DNA of 64,000 nt from Penaeus vannamei (Eukaryota; Arthropoda; Malacostraca; Decapoda; Penaeidae): NCBI RefSeq assembly GCF_042767895.1, contig NC_091560.1, forward strand, positions 32,184,723 to 32,248,722, written 5' to 3'. The notes beneath the pieces are model-generated. The model ran no database searches. It was given only the letters and a program-made list of their open reading frames with translations, and was not told the origin of the DNA. The stretch's first letter is position 1. The number at the start of each line of letters is the position of its first letter. The position numbers and the translations under genes are program-made. Of this stretch, positions 23,932-38,373 are shown piece after piece.

Positions 23932-24002
23932 GTCTCCGTCAGGGTTTGAACCCGAGTCTACTGATTAAGAGGCAGTCATGCTATCCACTACACCACGGAG
24001 AC
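23932..24002 (-). tRNA. tRNA-like gene, family A, anticodon CUU
   Basis: Complete cloverleaf with the inner-subfamily T loop TTCAAAC. Acceptor 7/7, loop CTCTTAA. Confidence 0.62.
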
Positions 24003-25172
24003 TTAAATGATGAAAGTTAAACGAATTTAAATATCCATATAGGAACGCCTACTTATTCCCTATGTTTGTCCTTTTCTTTCTTTCATATGAAAATTATCAC
24101 TGGGTCATTACAAGAGTACAAAATTATAATTTTGTTTTTCAGTGAAGTTATTTGGGGAATTTTCATGATCCGCCCGTTTTCAAAACGCATTCATATTCAG
24201 TACTTTTACAAGAATGTTGTCTTATTCTTTTGCGGAATTACTTTGGTATCAGTTGCAAATCCTGGCCTAGGTCAACACGCTAGTTCACGTGGCGTGTTTT
24301 GAGTCTGCAAGGGTATGTTACTGTGAACAAATTTGATACACCATAAAAATTTTCTGGTAATTACAAACGTCTGTTCTTTCTCTCAGTTTCTCTTTCCTTT
24401 TTCTCACTTTCTCTTCCCTCCCTCTCTCCTCCCTTATAATGAAGATAATTGTGTAACAAATGTTATATATATAACAATTATTATAACTTGCCATTATCTT
24501 ATTGCCAATCATTATAATAACACTTATGATGATACTGCTGTTGTTCCGCTTTGTAAAAATTCTCACTCATATATATTCGCGAACGCCCTGCTATTTCACT
24601 GAATGCAGAATTTCTCTTGCACTTCGCCACAGGTCTTATCATAGCCTACGAAACCTATACAGTGTTTATGAACCCTATTGTGTGCGTGGTTTGCTTTCAC
24701 CTTGAACTATTGATAAAATTACAGTTACCACGTTGCGTGTGTACACAAAAGAAACTCCTTCCGGGTGAAATGATATACCACGTGACACGTTCCTAATTAA
24801 GATTAGGTGATTAGCACTCCTTAGATGTTTGCGAGTAAGTGTCCTCAACCTGTACACGCCGATGCCGACATAATGAAATTCCAAGTTATTTCAATTATAA
24901 ATTTTCATGTCTTAATGTAAGTTCCCATCGTTTATTTTAAAGAAATTCGCATATAATAGAAAAGTGATATTTCCCAAATGTACTGTAGTTAATAGATGAA
25001 AGCTAAAAAGGAATTGAGAAGAGCATTTGTAGGAACCAAAAACATAAACGGTCGACAGCACCCTGTTCACAGTCTGGTACTATTCTATAACGATTACACA
25101 TAGTAATAATGGTAGTGAGTGCATAGTAATGTATGCAGTAAAAATATTGGTGTGAATAAAGGTAGATTAATA

Positions 25173-25243
25173 GTCCACATAAAGATTTGAAACCGAGTCT
25201 ACTGTTTCAGAGGCAGACATGCTATCCACTACATAACACGAAC
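25173..25243 (-). pseudogene. tRNA-like, family B, anticodon CUG, weak T arm
   Basis: 71 nt with the CTCTGAA loop. The T stem is TCGGT/CTTTA, with two mismatches and two wobbles, and the box B is degraded (GGTTTCAAATC). Confidence 0.45.
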
Positions 25244-25697
25244 TATTTAAGAGGAATGTATCTCTTGATATATAAAAGACATTTCATCTACCTCCTTCTT
25301 TCATCTCTCTCAATAGAAATTAAATCGCAAATTGTTTCAAATCAACCGTGAAAAAAGGACGAATGTCTTTCAATCTCTATTTTTTTTTTTGAGTCTCCCT
25401 CTTCATTATAAAAATAATTGTAATTGTCAAAAAATATTGTTCATATTATCATCATAATAGTTACTGTAATTTGCTATTGCCATTATGATAATAATCATGA
25501 TAATAATAATGTTACTGCTTTTGTCTCTGTGTTAAAATTTTCACTAATATGTATTCGTGTGCGCTTTACTAGCTAGCTAAAAGTAGGATTGCCTAGTTCA
25601 TTGGAAGTACAATTGCCTCATAAACTTAGTCATAGGTCTTGTCGTAACCTACAAAAACTGTATTGAATTCAGTAGTTTTCTCAATACACTGGTTAAA

Positions 25698-25700
<3 letters not shown>

Positions 25701-25756
<56 letters not shown>
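25701..25756. repeat. (TA)n microsatellite, 56 bp
   Basis: Same flanks and position as the tract at 17329. Confidence 0.95.
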
Positions 25757-25757
<1 letters not shown>

Positions 25758-26750
25758 CATTTCCTACACTACGTTGATATTAAATGTAAATACAGGCCTT
25801 CTGCCTAGGTCAAGAATCTAGTTCAAACTTGCATGAAAATGAGCAAAACGAGTGTCTATATAACTAAATAACAGCACTTACTTCTTTCCTATGTTGTTTG
25901 TCTCTTTTTTCTTCCTTATGCTATCACTGGTTCATTACAAGAGGGAGTACAATATTATCTTAACTTTGTGTTTCAGTAATGTTATCAAGATAATTTTCAT
26001 GATCCGTCTGACACGTTCCAAATTAAGATTAGGTGATTAGCACTCCTTAGATGTTTGCGGGTAAGTGTCCTCAACCTGTGCCCGCCGATGCAGATATAAT
26101 CAAAAAGTTAGGTTAATTATAAGTAAAATTGTTTCTTACTCTTAGTCATACGTCTTATTGAAACCTACAAAAAACCGAATTGAATTCAGTGGTTTTCTCA
26201 ATACACTTGTTTTTGGTGTGGATATGATCTTTGGCTGAATATCCAACCATGAACCCGGTTGCTTTCAGCTTGAACTCTAGTTACAATTACGATTACCATG
26301 TTTCGTGTGTACGTAGCGAAATTATTAAATATATTATCGAGGGCAACTTGTGTGTGTACTAATATGGAGTCTGAGTCGAAATTAGGATTAGGTGATTAGC
26401 AAACCTTTATTTCTGGTCGGTGTCTTCAACCTGTGACGCGCCGATCTGGACATTAACGAATTTAGCTTAATTATCTTATCTTTGAATATATATTCCGATT
26501 TATGATTCTCTACAAATAACCATGTTATACAAAAATGCGAATTCCCAGTTGTGCTATAGTAACTCGAGGAAGGGCGTTTTCCGTAGCATTCGTGAGTGGC
26601 AACTGAAATAAAACTTTCAGTGTTAAATAGAGAAGAATCCCTTCCACTGTCTGACATTTTATAGACGATCATGTATGGTAACAATGGCACTGAAAGTAAA
26701 ATCTTAATCATATAATGTTTGAAAATAATTTTTAAAAAATGTGAATGTTA

Positions 26751-26821
26751 GTCTCCATCAGGATTTGAACCCGAGTCTGCTGATTAAGAGGCAGCCATGC
26801 TATCCACTACACCACGGAGAC
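26751..26821 (-). tRNA. tRNA-like gene, family C, anticodon CUU
   Basis: Intact family C copy: G27-C43, G7.T66, loop CTCTTAA, T loop TTCAAAT. Confidence 0.62.
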
Positions 26822-27898
26822 TTAATTGATGTGAGAGTGAAACGAATTAGTATATATTTATATTGAAGCGCTTATTTCCAATGTTTGTTTTTCTTTTTTC
26901 TTTCTTTCTATTCTATGATAATTATCACTGGGTCATTACAGGAGGGAGTGCAAAATTATGATAGTTTTGTATTTCAGTAATGTTATTAGGGAATGTTCAT
27001 GATCCGCCTGTTCTCAAAACGCATTCATATTCTGTATTATTACTATAATATTGCATTTATCTTTCACGGGATTAGCTTTCTATCAACTGTAATTCAATTC
27101 CTGGCATAGGCCAACAGGCTAGTTCACGTGGCCTGTTTTGACAGTCTGTAAGGGTATAACAATATGAACATATTTGATTCACCATAAGAATACTATGATA
27201 ATGACGGACGTGTCTTTTATTCTTTTATCTTTCCTTCTCCTTTATTATGAAAATAATAATTGTTTAACAAATGTTATAACTATAATAATTATCATAACTT
27301 GCGCTTATCTTAATCACAATCATTAATATAATACCAATGATACTGCTGTTGTTCCGCTTAAAAAAAAATCAACCTGGTTGCTTTCAGCTTGAACTATAGA
27401 TAAAATTACTATTACTATGTCTCGTGTGTACACAGCGAAATTGATTATGTTGTATTATCAAGGACAACATGTGGGTGTATTGATTTGGCGTTTGAGACTT
27501 TCCAAATTAAGATTAGGTGATTAGCAAAACTGTTCTCTGTTGGTGTTTTCAAACTGGAACCCGCCGACCCGGATGTGACTTTAACGACTTTAGGTTCAAT
27601 TTAAATCAGGATTTTTGAATATACATTCCAATTTATTATTCTATACAAATACACGTGATACAAACATGCAAATTCACAGTTGTGCTATAGTAACTTGAGG
27701 AAAGCTAAATTATGGAAAAAAACGTTTTTTTCCGTAGCATTCGTGAGTGGCAAGTGAAATCAACTTTCAGTGTTAAGTAGAGAACCCAGTTCACAGTCTG
27801 GCATTTTATAGATAATCATGTATGGTAACTGCAATGAAAATACAAATTTTAAAAATATAATATGAGTCTCAAAATAATTTTAAAAATGTATTTTGACA

Positions 27899-27969
27899 GT
27901 CTCCGTCAGGATTTGAACCCGAGTCTACTGATTAAGAGGCAGTCATGCTATCCACTACACCACAAAGAC
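27899..27969 (-). tRNA. tRNA-like gene, family E, anticodon CUU
   Basis: Complete E copy. Acceptor GTCTTTG/CGGAGAC pairs with two wobbles. The variable loop is AGAC, where other E copies have TGAC. Confidence 0.58.
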
Positions 27970-29008
27970 CTAAGTAACAAGAAAACAAAACGAATTTATA
28001 TCTCTGCATATAAGATGCGCCTACCTATTTCCTGTGTTGTTTGTCTTTTTCTTTTCTTTCTTTTCTATGATAATTTTCACTGGGTCATTACCAGGGAGGG
28101 GGGGGGGTACATAATTGTTATAATTTCGTTTTTCACTGATGTTATTTGGGGAATTTTCATGATCTACCTGTTTTCACAACGCATTCATATTCAGTACTAT
28201 TACAAAATTGTATTTATCTTTTGCGGCATTACTTCCACATCAATTGCAAATCTTAGCATAGGTCAACACGCTTGTTCACGTGGCGTGATTGGACGGTCTG
28301 GAACGGTATGTTAATGTGAACAAATTTGATACACCATAAAATACTACGATAATGACGAACGGCTGTCTTGTATTCTCTTTTTCTCCCTTTCTCTTCCCTC
28401 CCTCTCTCTTTTTTATTCTCTTTCCCTTCCCTCTCTCTCATCCTCTCCGCCATTATCAGGAAAACAATGATTGTCTACCAAATGTTATATATATCATAAA
28501 TATAACATCATTATCGTAATTACATTCACTATGGTAACATTTAGTGATGATGATCCTGCTGCTGTTAATCTTTGCTAAAATTCTTTACTCATATATTCTC
28601 GGACGCCTTGCTAACTGAATGCAGAATTGCCTCTTACACTTCTCCATAGGTCTTAGAGCCTACAAAAGCTGTGAAGTGTTTACGAACCCTGCTGTGTGCG
28701 GGGTTTGCTTTCACCTTGAACTCTAGATGAAATTACAGGTACCGTGTTCCGTGTGTATCCAACGAAGATAAACATTCCCTTTAATCGAGAATAACTCCTT
28801 CCGGGTGTATTGATACACCGTTTGACACGTTCCAAATAAAGAGTAGGTGATTAGCACAACTTTGCGGGTAACAACGGTACCCTGTTCACAGTCTGATACT
28901 TTTGTATAGCGATTATATATATTAATAATGGTAGTGCTTATAAAAGGAATAAATGTAGGCAGTGGAAATATAGGTAATAAAATTATGTAAAAATTAGATC
29001 ATTAATAG

Positions 29009-29025
29009 CCCACGTCAGAATTTGT
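29009..29025 (-). pseudogene. tRNA-like 3' remnant at E/D junction
   Basis: Reads CAAATTCTGACGTGGGC on the minus strand: the T-loop end, the 3' side of the T stem and the 3' acceptor of a B-like tRNA. Orientation flips directly after it. The same remnant lies at 47508. Confidence 0.45.
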
Positions 29026-29459
29026 TATTTTCGTGATAAAGAAGGAGAGAAAGAGAATAAAAGACATCGTCCTTATCTTAGTATTTTTATGGTGTATCAA
29101 ATTTGTTCATATCAACATATCCATACAGACTGTCTGAACAAGCCACGTGAGCGAGCGTGTCGACCGAGGCCAGGATTTACAATTGATATCACAGTAATGC
29201 CGCATAAAATAAATACAACATTCTTGTAATAGTACTGCATATGAATGCGTTTTGAAAACTGGCGGATCATGAAAATTCCCTCAATAACATTACTGAAACA
29301 CAAAATTATAATAATCTTATACTCCCTCCTGTAAGTATCCAGTGATAATAATCATAGGAAATAAATAAATTAGAAGAGAAAGACAGACGAATAACATAGG
29401 AAATAGGAAGGCGTTCTTATAAGCATATATAAAAATTCGTTTCACCTTCATATCTGTAA

Positions 29460-29530
29460 GTTTCTGTGGTGTAGTGGATAGCATGACTGCCTCTTAATCA
29501 GTAGACTCGGGTTCAAATCCTGACGGAGAC
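29460..29530 (+). tRNA. tRNA-like gene, family D, anticodon CUU
   Basis: Acceptor GTTTCTG/CGGAGAC pairs with two wobbles. D, anticodon and T arms match family A; loop CTCTTAA. The D family is defined by its upstream region (CACGTGAGCGAGCGTGTCGACCGAGG). Confidence 0.58.
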
Positions 29531-30416
29531 TAAGACATACATTTTTAAAATTATTTTCAAACGTTATATTTTTAAGATGTTATTTTCAGCGAAATTGTTA
29601 CCATACACGATCGCCTTCAAAATGTCAGATTAATATTTCATTTCACTTGCCACTCACGAATGCTTCGGAAAAACGCATTTCTCACTCCATACATTTGCTT
29701 TCCTCGAGTTAGTATAGTGCAAATGGGAAGTTGCATTTTAGTATAACGTGTATTTGTATAGAAAAATAAATTGGAATGTATATGGAAAGATATTGAGTTT
29801 ATAATGAACATAAATTTATTTAAATCTTACACGTCAAATCAGTACACACCCAAAAGTTGTCCTCGATAATATAGCTTAGTTAATTTCGCTGTTTATACAC
29901 GAAACATGGTAATTGTAATTTTATCTAGAGTTCAAGCTTAAAGCAACCGGGTTCACAGTTGGATATTCAGCCATGGATCATATCAAAACTATTAACCAGT
30001 GTATTGTGAAAACTACTGAATTCGATACATTTTTTTGTAGGTTACGACAAGACCTATGACTAAGTTTATGAGGGAATTCTACTTCCAGTGAGCTAGTAAA
30101 TCGTACACGAATACATATTAGTGAGAATTTTTTCAGAGACAACAGCAGTAACCTTATTATCATTATTGTTATCATAATGGCAATAGCAAATTACAGTAAC
30201 TATTATGATGATAATATGAACAATATTTTTTGACAATTAAAATTATTTTTATAATGAAGAGGGAGACTGAAAAGGAGATTGAAAGACATTCGTCCTTTTT
30301 ATATTCTTTTTCATGGTTGATTTGAAACAATTCACGATTTAATTTCTACTGAGAGAGATGAAAGAACGAGATAGATGAAATGTTTTTATATTTCAAAGGA
30401 TACATTTTTCTTAAAT

Positions 30417-30482
30417 AGTTATGTAGTGGATAGCATGTCTGCCTCTGAAACAGTAGACTCGGTTTCAAATCTTTATGTGGAC
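30417..30482 (+). pseudogene. tRNA-like, family B, 5' acceptor truncated
   Basis: The 5' acceptor is shortened (AGTTATGTAGTGG against AGTTCGTGTTATGTAGTGG at 41210). Loop CTCTGAA (CUG) is kept and the T stem is weak (TCGGT/CTTTA). Confidence 0.55.
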
Positions 30483-31685
30483 TATTAATCTACCTTTTTT
30501 CACACCAATATTTTTACTGCATACATTTATTACTTTTATCTCCACTACTATTATTACTATGTGTAATCGTTACAGAATAGTACCAGACTGCGAACAGGGT
30601 GCTGTCGACGTTATATTTTTTTGGTTCCTACAAATGCTCTTCTCAATTCGTTTTTAGCTTTCATCTATTAACTGCAGTACATTTGGGAAATATCACTTTT
30701 CTATTATATGCGAATTTCTTTAAAATAAACGATGGCAACTTACATTAAGACATGAAAATTTATAATTAAACTAACTTGGAATTTCATTATGTCTACATCG
30801 GCGCGTACAGGTTGAGGACACTTACTCGCAAACATCTAAGGAGTGCTAATCACCTAATCTTAATTTGGAACGTGTCACGTGGTATATCATTTCACCCGGA
30901 ATGAGTTTATTTTGTGTACACACGCAACGTGGTAACTGGAATTTTATCAAAAGTTCAAGGTGAAAGCAAACCACGCACACAATAGGATTCATAAACACTG
31001 TATAGGTTTCGTAGGCTATGATAAGACCTGTGGCGAAGTGCAAGAAAAATTCTGCATTCAGTGAAATAGCAGGGCGTTCGCGAATATATATGAGTGAGAA
31101 TTTTTACAAAGCCTAACAACAGCAGTATCATCATAAGTGTTATTATAATGATTGTCATTAAGATAATGGCAAGTTATAATAATAATTGTTACATATATAG
31201 CATTTGTTAGACATTTATCTTCATTACAATGGAGGAGAGAGGGAAGAGAAAGAGAATAAAAGAGAGAGAGAGAGAGGGAAGAGACAGTGAGAAAAAGGGA
31301 AGAGAAAGAACAGACATTTGTCATTACCAAAGTATTTTTTATGGTGTATCAAATTTGTTCACATTAACATACCCTTGCAGACTCAAAACACGCCACGTGA
31401 ACTAGCGTCTTGACCTAGGCCAGGATTTGCAACTGATAACAAAGTAATTCCGCAAAAGAATAAGACAACATTCTTGTAAAAGTATTGAATATGAATGCGT
31501 TTTGAAAACGGGCGGATCATGAAAATTCCCCTAATAACTTTACTGAAAAACAAAATTATAGTTTTGTACTCTTGTAATGACCCCGTGATAATTTTTATAT
31601 GAAAGAAAGAAAAGGACAAACAACATAGGAAATAGGTAGGCGTTCCTATATACATATATAGAAATTTGTTTAATTACTTTCATCT

Positions 31686-31756
31686 GTCTCCGTGGTGTAG
31701 TGGATAGCATGACTGCCTCTTAATCAGTAGACTCGGGTTCAAATCCTGACGGAGAC
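31686..31756 (+). tRNA. tRNA-like gene, family A, anticodon CUU
   Basis: Consensus family A cloverleaf. TATATAGA lies near -33 in place of TATATAAA. A five-T run follows about 15 nt downstream. Confidence 0.64.
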
Positions 31757-33657
31757 AAACACATACACTTTTTAAAGTATTTTCGAACTCATATTCTTAA
31801 AATATCATTTTCAGTGCAATTGTTATTGTGACATAATCGTCTATAAAATGTACAGTGGAAGAGGTTCTTCTCTACTTGCCACTGAATGTTTCATTTCACT
31901 TGCCATTCACGAATGCGACGGAAAAACGTTCTCACTCCATATTTTAGCTTACCTTGAGTTACTAAGCATTTTTGTATAAGGTGTATTTTTTATAGAATGA
32001 CCGGATCGGCGCGTCACAGGTTGAACACATGACCGGAAAAAAAGATTTGCTAATCACCTAACTTTCCTTAGGAAAGTTTCAATCTCCATATTAGTACACC
32101 TAGAAGTTGTCCTCGATAATACAAGTTTATTTCACTGTGTACATACGAAGCATGGATGTTCTCTTTAAAATTTTCAAATCAATATTTTGTCTGCATACAT
32201 TTTATTGCTTTCTTAATCATTGTTGTTATTAATGTTCGTAATTGTTCCAGACTATTAACAGGGACTATGAGCTTACCTTCTAGCGTTATAGTTTACTGTT
32301 CCTGCCTACGAATGATATAGAAAAATGCTTTTCTCAATTCCTATTTGATCTTTGATCTAGTAACTATAGATGATGAGAATTGACATTATTGTATTAGATG
32401 TAAATTTCTCTAATAAGAGCGATGGACATGTATATTAAGTCATATCAATTAGCTTTGTTGAAATCAGATTACGTCTGCCACAAGTTGAGGACACTTCCCC
32501 GTAAACATTTCTAATCACTAGTGCTAATCACCTAATCTTAATTTGGAAAGTCTCGCATATCAGTACATCCAGAAGGATATAAAACACACTCATTTTCCCT
32601 GTGTACACACGGAGCTTGGTAATTATGATTTTACTTCGACTTAAATCAAATCCGGATCGGCGCGTCACAAGTGGAACACACCGACCGGAAAAAAGGTTTG
32701 CTAATCACCTAATCTTAATCTGGAAAGTTACAAACACCATATCAGTACACCCAGAAGTTGACCTCGATTATATAGCATAGTTAATGTTATCTAGAGTTCA
32801 AGCTGAAGCAATCGGGTTCATATTGGATATTCAGCCATGCATCATATCCACTACATTGACCAGTGTATTGAGAGAACCAATGAATTCAGTAGAACACTAT
32901 TTTTTGTAGGTCGTGATATGACCCATGACAGTGCAAGAGGCAATTGTTCTTCCAGTGAGCTAATAAGGCGTACACGAATACATGTTAGTGAGGATTTTTA
33001 CACAGAGGGACAACAGCATTAACATTATTGTTATCATGATTATAGTCATTACGGCAATAGCAAATTGCAATAACTATAATGATAATAATATGAACAATAT
33101 TTTTTGACAATTATGATTACTGAAGAGGGAGACGGAAAAGAAAGATAATGAAAGACATTTAACGTAATCTTTTCTATAGTTAATTTGAAACACTTCAAAC
33201 AACGGGGTTCTTCTCTACTTACCACTGAATGTTTGATTTCACTTGCCACTCACGAATGTTACGGAAAAACGCTCTTCTCACTCCATTTCTTTGCTTTGCT
33301 TGAGTTACTATAGTACAAATGGGACGTTACATTTTTTGCATAACGTGCACTTGTATAGAATGATAAATGGAAAGATATCTATTTATAATGAACCTAAATT
33401 TGTTTAAATTAGGTCCAGATCGGCACGTCACAGGTTGAAGACACCAACCGAAAAAATAAGGTTTGCTAATCACCTAATCTTAATCTGGAAAGTTACAAAC
33501 ACCATATCAGTACACCCAGTTGTCCTCGATTATATAGCATAGTTAATGCTATATAATCGGGTTCATATTGGATATAAATAACTATAATGATAATAATATG
33601 AACAATATTTTTTGACAATTATGATTACTGAAGAGGGAGACGGAAAAGTAAGATAAT

Positions 33658-33673
33658 GAAAGTTGAAACTTTC
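33658..33673. repeat. Fold-back junction, copy 4
   Basis: GAAAGTT-GA-AACTTTC, forward to reverse. Confidence 0.75.
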
Positions 33674-34000
33674 CTAAGTAAAGCTAGGTGATTAGAAAAC
33701 CTTTTTTTCGGTTATGTGTTCAATCTGTGACGCGCCAATCTGGTCATTTTTTTTAAAATACACCTTATACAAAAATGCTTAGTAACTCAAGGTAAGCTTA
33801 AATATGGAGTGAGAACGTTTTTCCGTAGCATTCGTGAATGGCAAGTGAAATGAAACATTCAGTGGTAAGTAGAGAAGAATCCCTTCCATTGTCTGACGTT
33901 TTATAGACGATTATGTCACAATAACATTTGCACTGAAAATAAAATCTAAAAAATATATGAGTTCGAAAATAATAATAATAAAAAAAAAGGATATGAGTAT

Positions 34001-34071
34001 GTCTCCGTCAGGGTTTGAACCCGAGTCTACTGATTAAGAGGCAGTCATGCTATCCACTGCACCACGGAGAC
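34001..34071 (-). tRNA. tRNA-like gene, family A, anticodon CUU
   Basis: Complete copy with the inner-subfamily T loop TTCAAAC. D arm GTGCAGTGG gives a C13-G22 pair, as at 676. Confidence 0.63.
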
Positions 34072-35239
34072 TTAAATGATGAAAGTTAAACGAATTTAAA
34101 TATGCATATAGGAACGCCTACTTATTTCCTATGTTTGTCCTTTTCTTTCTTTCATATGAAAATTATCACTGGGTCATTACAAGAGTACAAAATTATAATT
34201 TTGTTTTTCAGTGAAGTTATTTGGGGAATTTTCATGATCCGCCCGTTTTCAAAACGCATTCATATTCAGTCCTTTTACAAGAATGTTGTCTTATTCTTTT
34301 GCGGAATTACTTTGGTATCAGTTGTAAATCCTGGCCTAGGTCAAGACGCTAGTTCACGTGGCGTGTTTTGAGTCTGCAAGGGTATGTTAATGTGAACAAA
34401 TTTGATACACCATAAAAATTCTCTGGTAATTACAAACGTCTGTTCTTTCTCTCACTTTCTCTTTCCTTTTTCTCACTTTCTCTTCCCTCCCTCTCTCCTC
34501 CCTTATAATGAAGATAATTGTCTAACAAATGTTATATATATAACAATTATTATAACTTGCCATTATCTTATTGCCAATCATTATAACAACACTTATGATG
34601 ATACTGTTGTTGTCCCGCTTTGTAAAAAATCTCACATATATATTCGCGAACGCCCTGCTATTTCACTGAATGCAGAATTTTTCTTGCACTTTGCCACAGG
34701 TCTTATCATAGCCTACGAAACCTTTACAGTGTTTATGAACCCTATTGTGTGCGTGGTTTGCTTTCACCTTGAACTATTGATAAAATTCCAGTTACCACGT
34801 TGCGTGTGTACACAAAATAAACTCCTTCCGGGTGAAATGATATACTACGTGACACTTTCCTAATTAAGATTAGGTGATTAGCACTCCTTAGACGTTTGCG
34901 AGTAAGTGTCCTCAACCTGTGCGCGCCGATGTAGACATAATGAAATTGTAAGTTAGTTTAATTATAAATTGTCAAGTATTAATGCAAGTTGCCATCGCTT
35001 ATTTTAAAGAAATTCGTATATAATAGAAAAGTGATATTTCCCAAATATACTGCAGTTAATAGATGAAAGCTAAAAAACGAATTGAGAAGAGCATTTGTAG
35101 GAACCAAAAACATAACGGTCGACAGCACCCTGTTCACAGTCTGGTACTATTCTATAACGATTACTCATGGTGATAATAGTAGTGAGTGCATCGTTAGGTA
35201 TGCAGTAAAAATATTGGTGTGAAAAAAGGTAGATTAATA

Positions 35240-35310
35240 GTCCACATAAAGATTTGAACCCGAGTCTACTGTTTCAGAGGCAGACATGCTATCCACTACA
35301 TAACACGAAC
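35240..35310 (-). tRNA. tRNA-like, family B, anticodon CUG
   Basis: Full length. Acceptor GTTCGTG/TGTGGAC is closed only with wobbles. Loop CTCTGAA. T stem TCGGG/CTTTA has one mismatch. Marginal as a tRNA. Confidence 0.4.
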
Positions 35311-35834
35311 TATTTAAGAAATATGTATCCTTTGAAATATAAAAACATTTCATCTACCTCGTTCTTTCATCTCTGTCTGTCTGTCTGCCTGTTTATCTGT
35401 CTCTTTACCTCGCGTCCCTTTTATGATGTTTATATTTTAGTCTATTCTCCTTTATACAAAGATGGAATAGTAAAAGCCACAATGGAAATTTAATCGTGAA
35501 TTGTTTCAAATCTACTAACAAGAAGGACGAAATTCTTTCAATCTCTCTCTTTTCAGTCTCCCTCTTCATTATAAAAATAGTTGTAATTGTCATAAATTAC
35601 TGTTCATATTATCACCATAATATTTACTGTAATTTGCTATTGCCATAATGATAATAATCATGATAATAATAATGTTACTGCTGTTGTCTCTGTAAAAATT
35701 CTCACTAATATGTATTCGTGTACGCTTTACTAGCTCACTGGAAGTAGGATTGCCTGATAACCTTAGTCATAGGTCTTGTCCTAACTTACAAAAACTCAAT
35801 TGAATTCAGTAGTTTTCTCAATACACTGGTTAAA

Positions 35835-35950
<116 letters not shown>

Positions 35951-36945
35951 CATTTCCTACACTACGTTGATATTAAATGTAAATACAGGTCTTCTGCCTA
36001 GGTCAAAAATCTAGTTCAAACTTGCATGAAAATTAGCAAAACGAGTATCTATATAACTAAATAACAGCACCTACTTCTTTCCTATGTTGTTTGTCTCTTT
36101 TTTCTTCCTTATGCTATCACTGGTTCATTACAAGAGGGAGTACAATATCATCTTAACTTTGTGTTTCAGTAATGTTATCAAGATAATTTTCATGATCCGT
36201 CTGACACGTTCCAAATTAAGATTAGGTGATTAGCACTCCTTAGATGTTTGCGGGTAAGTGTCCTCAACCTGTGCCCGCCGATGCAGATATAATCAAAAAG
36301 TTAGATTAATTATAAGTAAAATTGTTTCTTACTCTTAGTCATACGTCTTATTGAAACCTACAAAAAACCGAATTGAATTCAGTGGTTTTCTCAGTACACT
36401 TGTTTTTGGTGTGGATATGATCTTTGGCTGAATATCCAACTATGAACCCGGTTGCTTTCAGCTTGAACTCTAGTTACAATTACGATTACCATGTTTCGTG
36501 TGTACGTAGCGAAATTATTAAATATATTATCGAGGGCAACTTGTGTGTGTACTAATATGGAGTCTGAGTCGAAATTAGGATTAGGTGATTAGCAAACCTT
36601 TATTTCTGGTCGGTGTCTTCAACCTGTGACGCGCCGGTCCGGACATTAACGAATTTAGGTTAATTATCTTATCTGTGAATATACATTCCGATTTAATATT
36701 CTCTACAAATAACCATGTTATACAAAAATGCGAATTCCCAGTTGTGCTATAGTAACTCGAGGAAGGGCGTTTTCCGTAGCATTGGTGAGTGGCAACTGAA
36801 ATAAAACTTTCAGAGGTAAATAGAGAAGAATCCCTTCCACTGTCTGACATTTTACAGACGATCATGTATGGTAAAAATGGCACTGGAAATAAAATCTTAA
36901 TCATATAATGTTTGAAAATAATAAAAAAAAAAATTATGAATGTTA

Positions 36946-37016
36946 GTCTCCTTCAGGATTTGAACCCGAGTCTGCTGATTAAGAGGCAGCCATGCTATCC
37001 ACTACACCACGGAGAC
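36946..37016 (-). tRNA. tRNA-like gene, family C, anticodon CUU
   Basis: Family C copy with CCTGAAGGAGAC: position 66 is A, so the last acceptor pair (G7.A66) is lost. Otherwise intact. Confidence 0.58.
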
Positions 37017-38110
37017 TTAATTGATGTGAGAGTGAAACGAATTTGTATATATCTATATTGAAGCGCTTATTTCCAATGTTTGTTTTTCTTTTTTCTTTCT
37101 TTCTTTTCTGTGATAATTATCACTGGGTCATTACAGGAGGGAGTGCAAAATTATGATAGTTTTGTATTTCAGTAATGTTATTAGGGAATGTTCATGATCC
37201 GCCTGTTCTCAAAACGCATTCATGTTTTGTATTATTACTATAATATTGTATTTATCTTTTACGGGATTAGTTTTTTATCAACTGTAATTCAATTCCTGGC
37301 ATAGGTCAACAGGCTAGTTCACGTGGCCTGTTTTGACAGTCTGTAAGGATATAATAATATGAACAAATTTGATTCACCATAAGAATACTATGATAATGAC
37401 GAACGTGTCTTTTATTTTTTTATCTCGCCTTCTCCCCCTTTAACATGAAAATAACAATTGTTTAACAAATGTTATAAGCATAATAATTATCATAACTTGC
37501 CCTTATCATAATCACAATCATTAATATAATACCAATGATACTGCTGTTGTTCCGCTTAAAAAAAAATCAACCTGGTTGCTTTCAGCTTGAACTATAGATA
37601 AAATTACTATTACTATGTCTCGTGTGTACACAGCGAAATTGATTATGTTGTATTATCAAGGACAACATCTGGGTGTATTGATTTGGCGTTTGAGACTTTC
37701 CAAATTAAGATTAGGTGATTAGCAAAACTGTTCTCTGTTGGTGTTTTCAAACTGTAACCCGCCGACCCGGATGTGACTTTAACGACTTTAGGTTCAATTT
37801 AAATTAGGATTTTTGAATATACATTCCAATTTATTATTCTATACAAATACACATGATACAAACATGCAAATTCACAGTTGTGCTATAGTAACGTGAGGAA
37901 AGCTAAATTATGAAAAAAAAAAAAAAAAAAAACGTTTTTCCGTAGCATTCGTGAGTGGCAAGTGAAATCAACTTTCAGTGGTAAGTAGAGAACCCCGTTC
38001 ACAGTCTGGCATTTTATAGATAATCATGTATGGTAACAACTGCAATGAAAATACAAATTTTAAGAATATAATATGAGTCTCAAAATAATTTTAAAAATGT
38101 ATGTATCATT

Positions 38111-38181
38111 GTCTCCGTCAGGATTTGAACCCGAGTCAACTGATTAAGAGGCAGTCATGCTATCCACTACACCACAAAGAC
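38111..38181 (-). tRNA. tRNA-like gene, family E, anticodon CUU
   Basis: Complete E copy: acceptor GTCTTTG/CGGAGAC, loop CTCTTAA, variable loop TGAC. Serves as the intact reference for the broken E copies at 19406 and 21272. Confidence 0.6.
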
Positions 38182-38373
38182 GTAAGTAACATGAAAGCAA
38201 AACGAATTTATATCTATTCATATAAGATGCGCCTACCTATTTCCTGTGTTGTTTGTCTTTTTTTTTTTTTTTCTTACTTTCTTTTCTATGATAATTTTCA
38301 CTGGGTCATTACCAGGGAGGGGGGGGGTACATAATTGTTATAATTTCGTTTTTCACTGATGTTATTAGGGGAA

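Larger units (their letters stand above)
23604..29025 (-). repeat. Short-form arm, reverse (A,B,TA,C,E)
   Basis: Full short form with tRNAs at 23932, 25173, 26751 and 27899 and TA at 25701. E continues uninterrupted through the sequence that gap 1 hides. It ends at an E/D junction at about 29025. Confidence 0.8.
29026..33657 (+). repeat. Arm, forward (D,B,A,A')
   Basis: tRNAs at 29460, 30417 and 31686. The A' tRNA itself is deleted near 32155, where CGAAGCATGGATG joins directly to A' downstream sequence. A'-type and related tRNA-free sequence with core blocks (near 32655 and 33420) runs on to the fold-back at 33658. Confidence 0.75.
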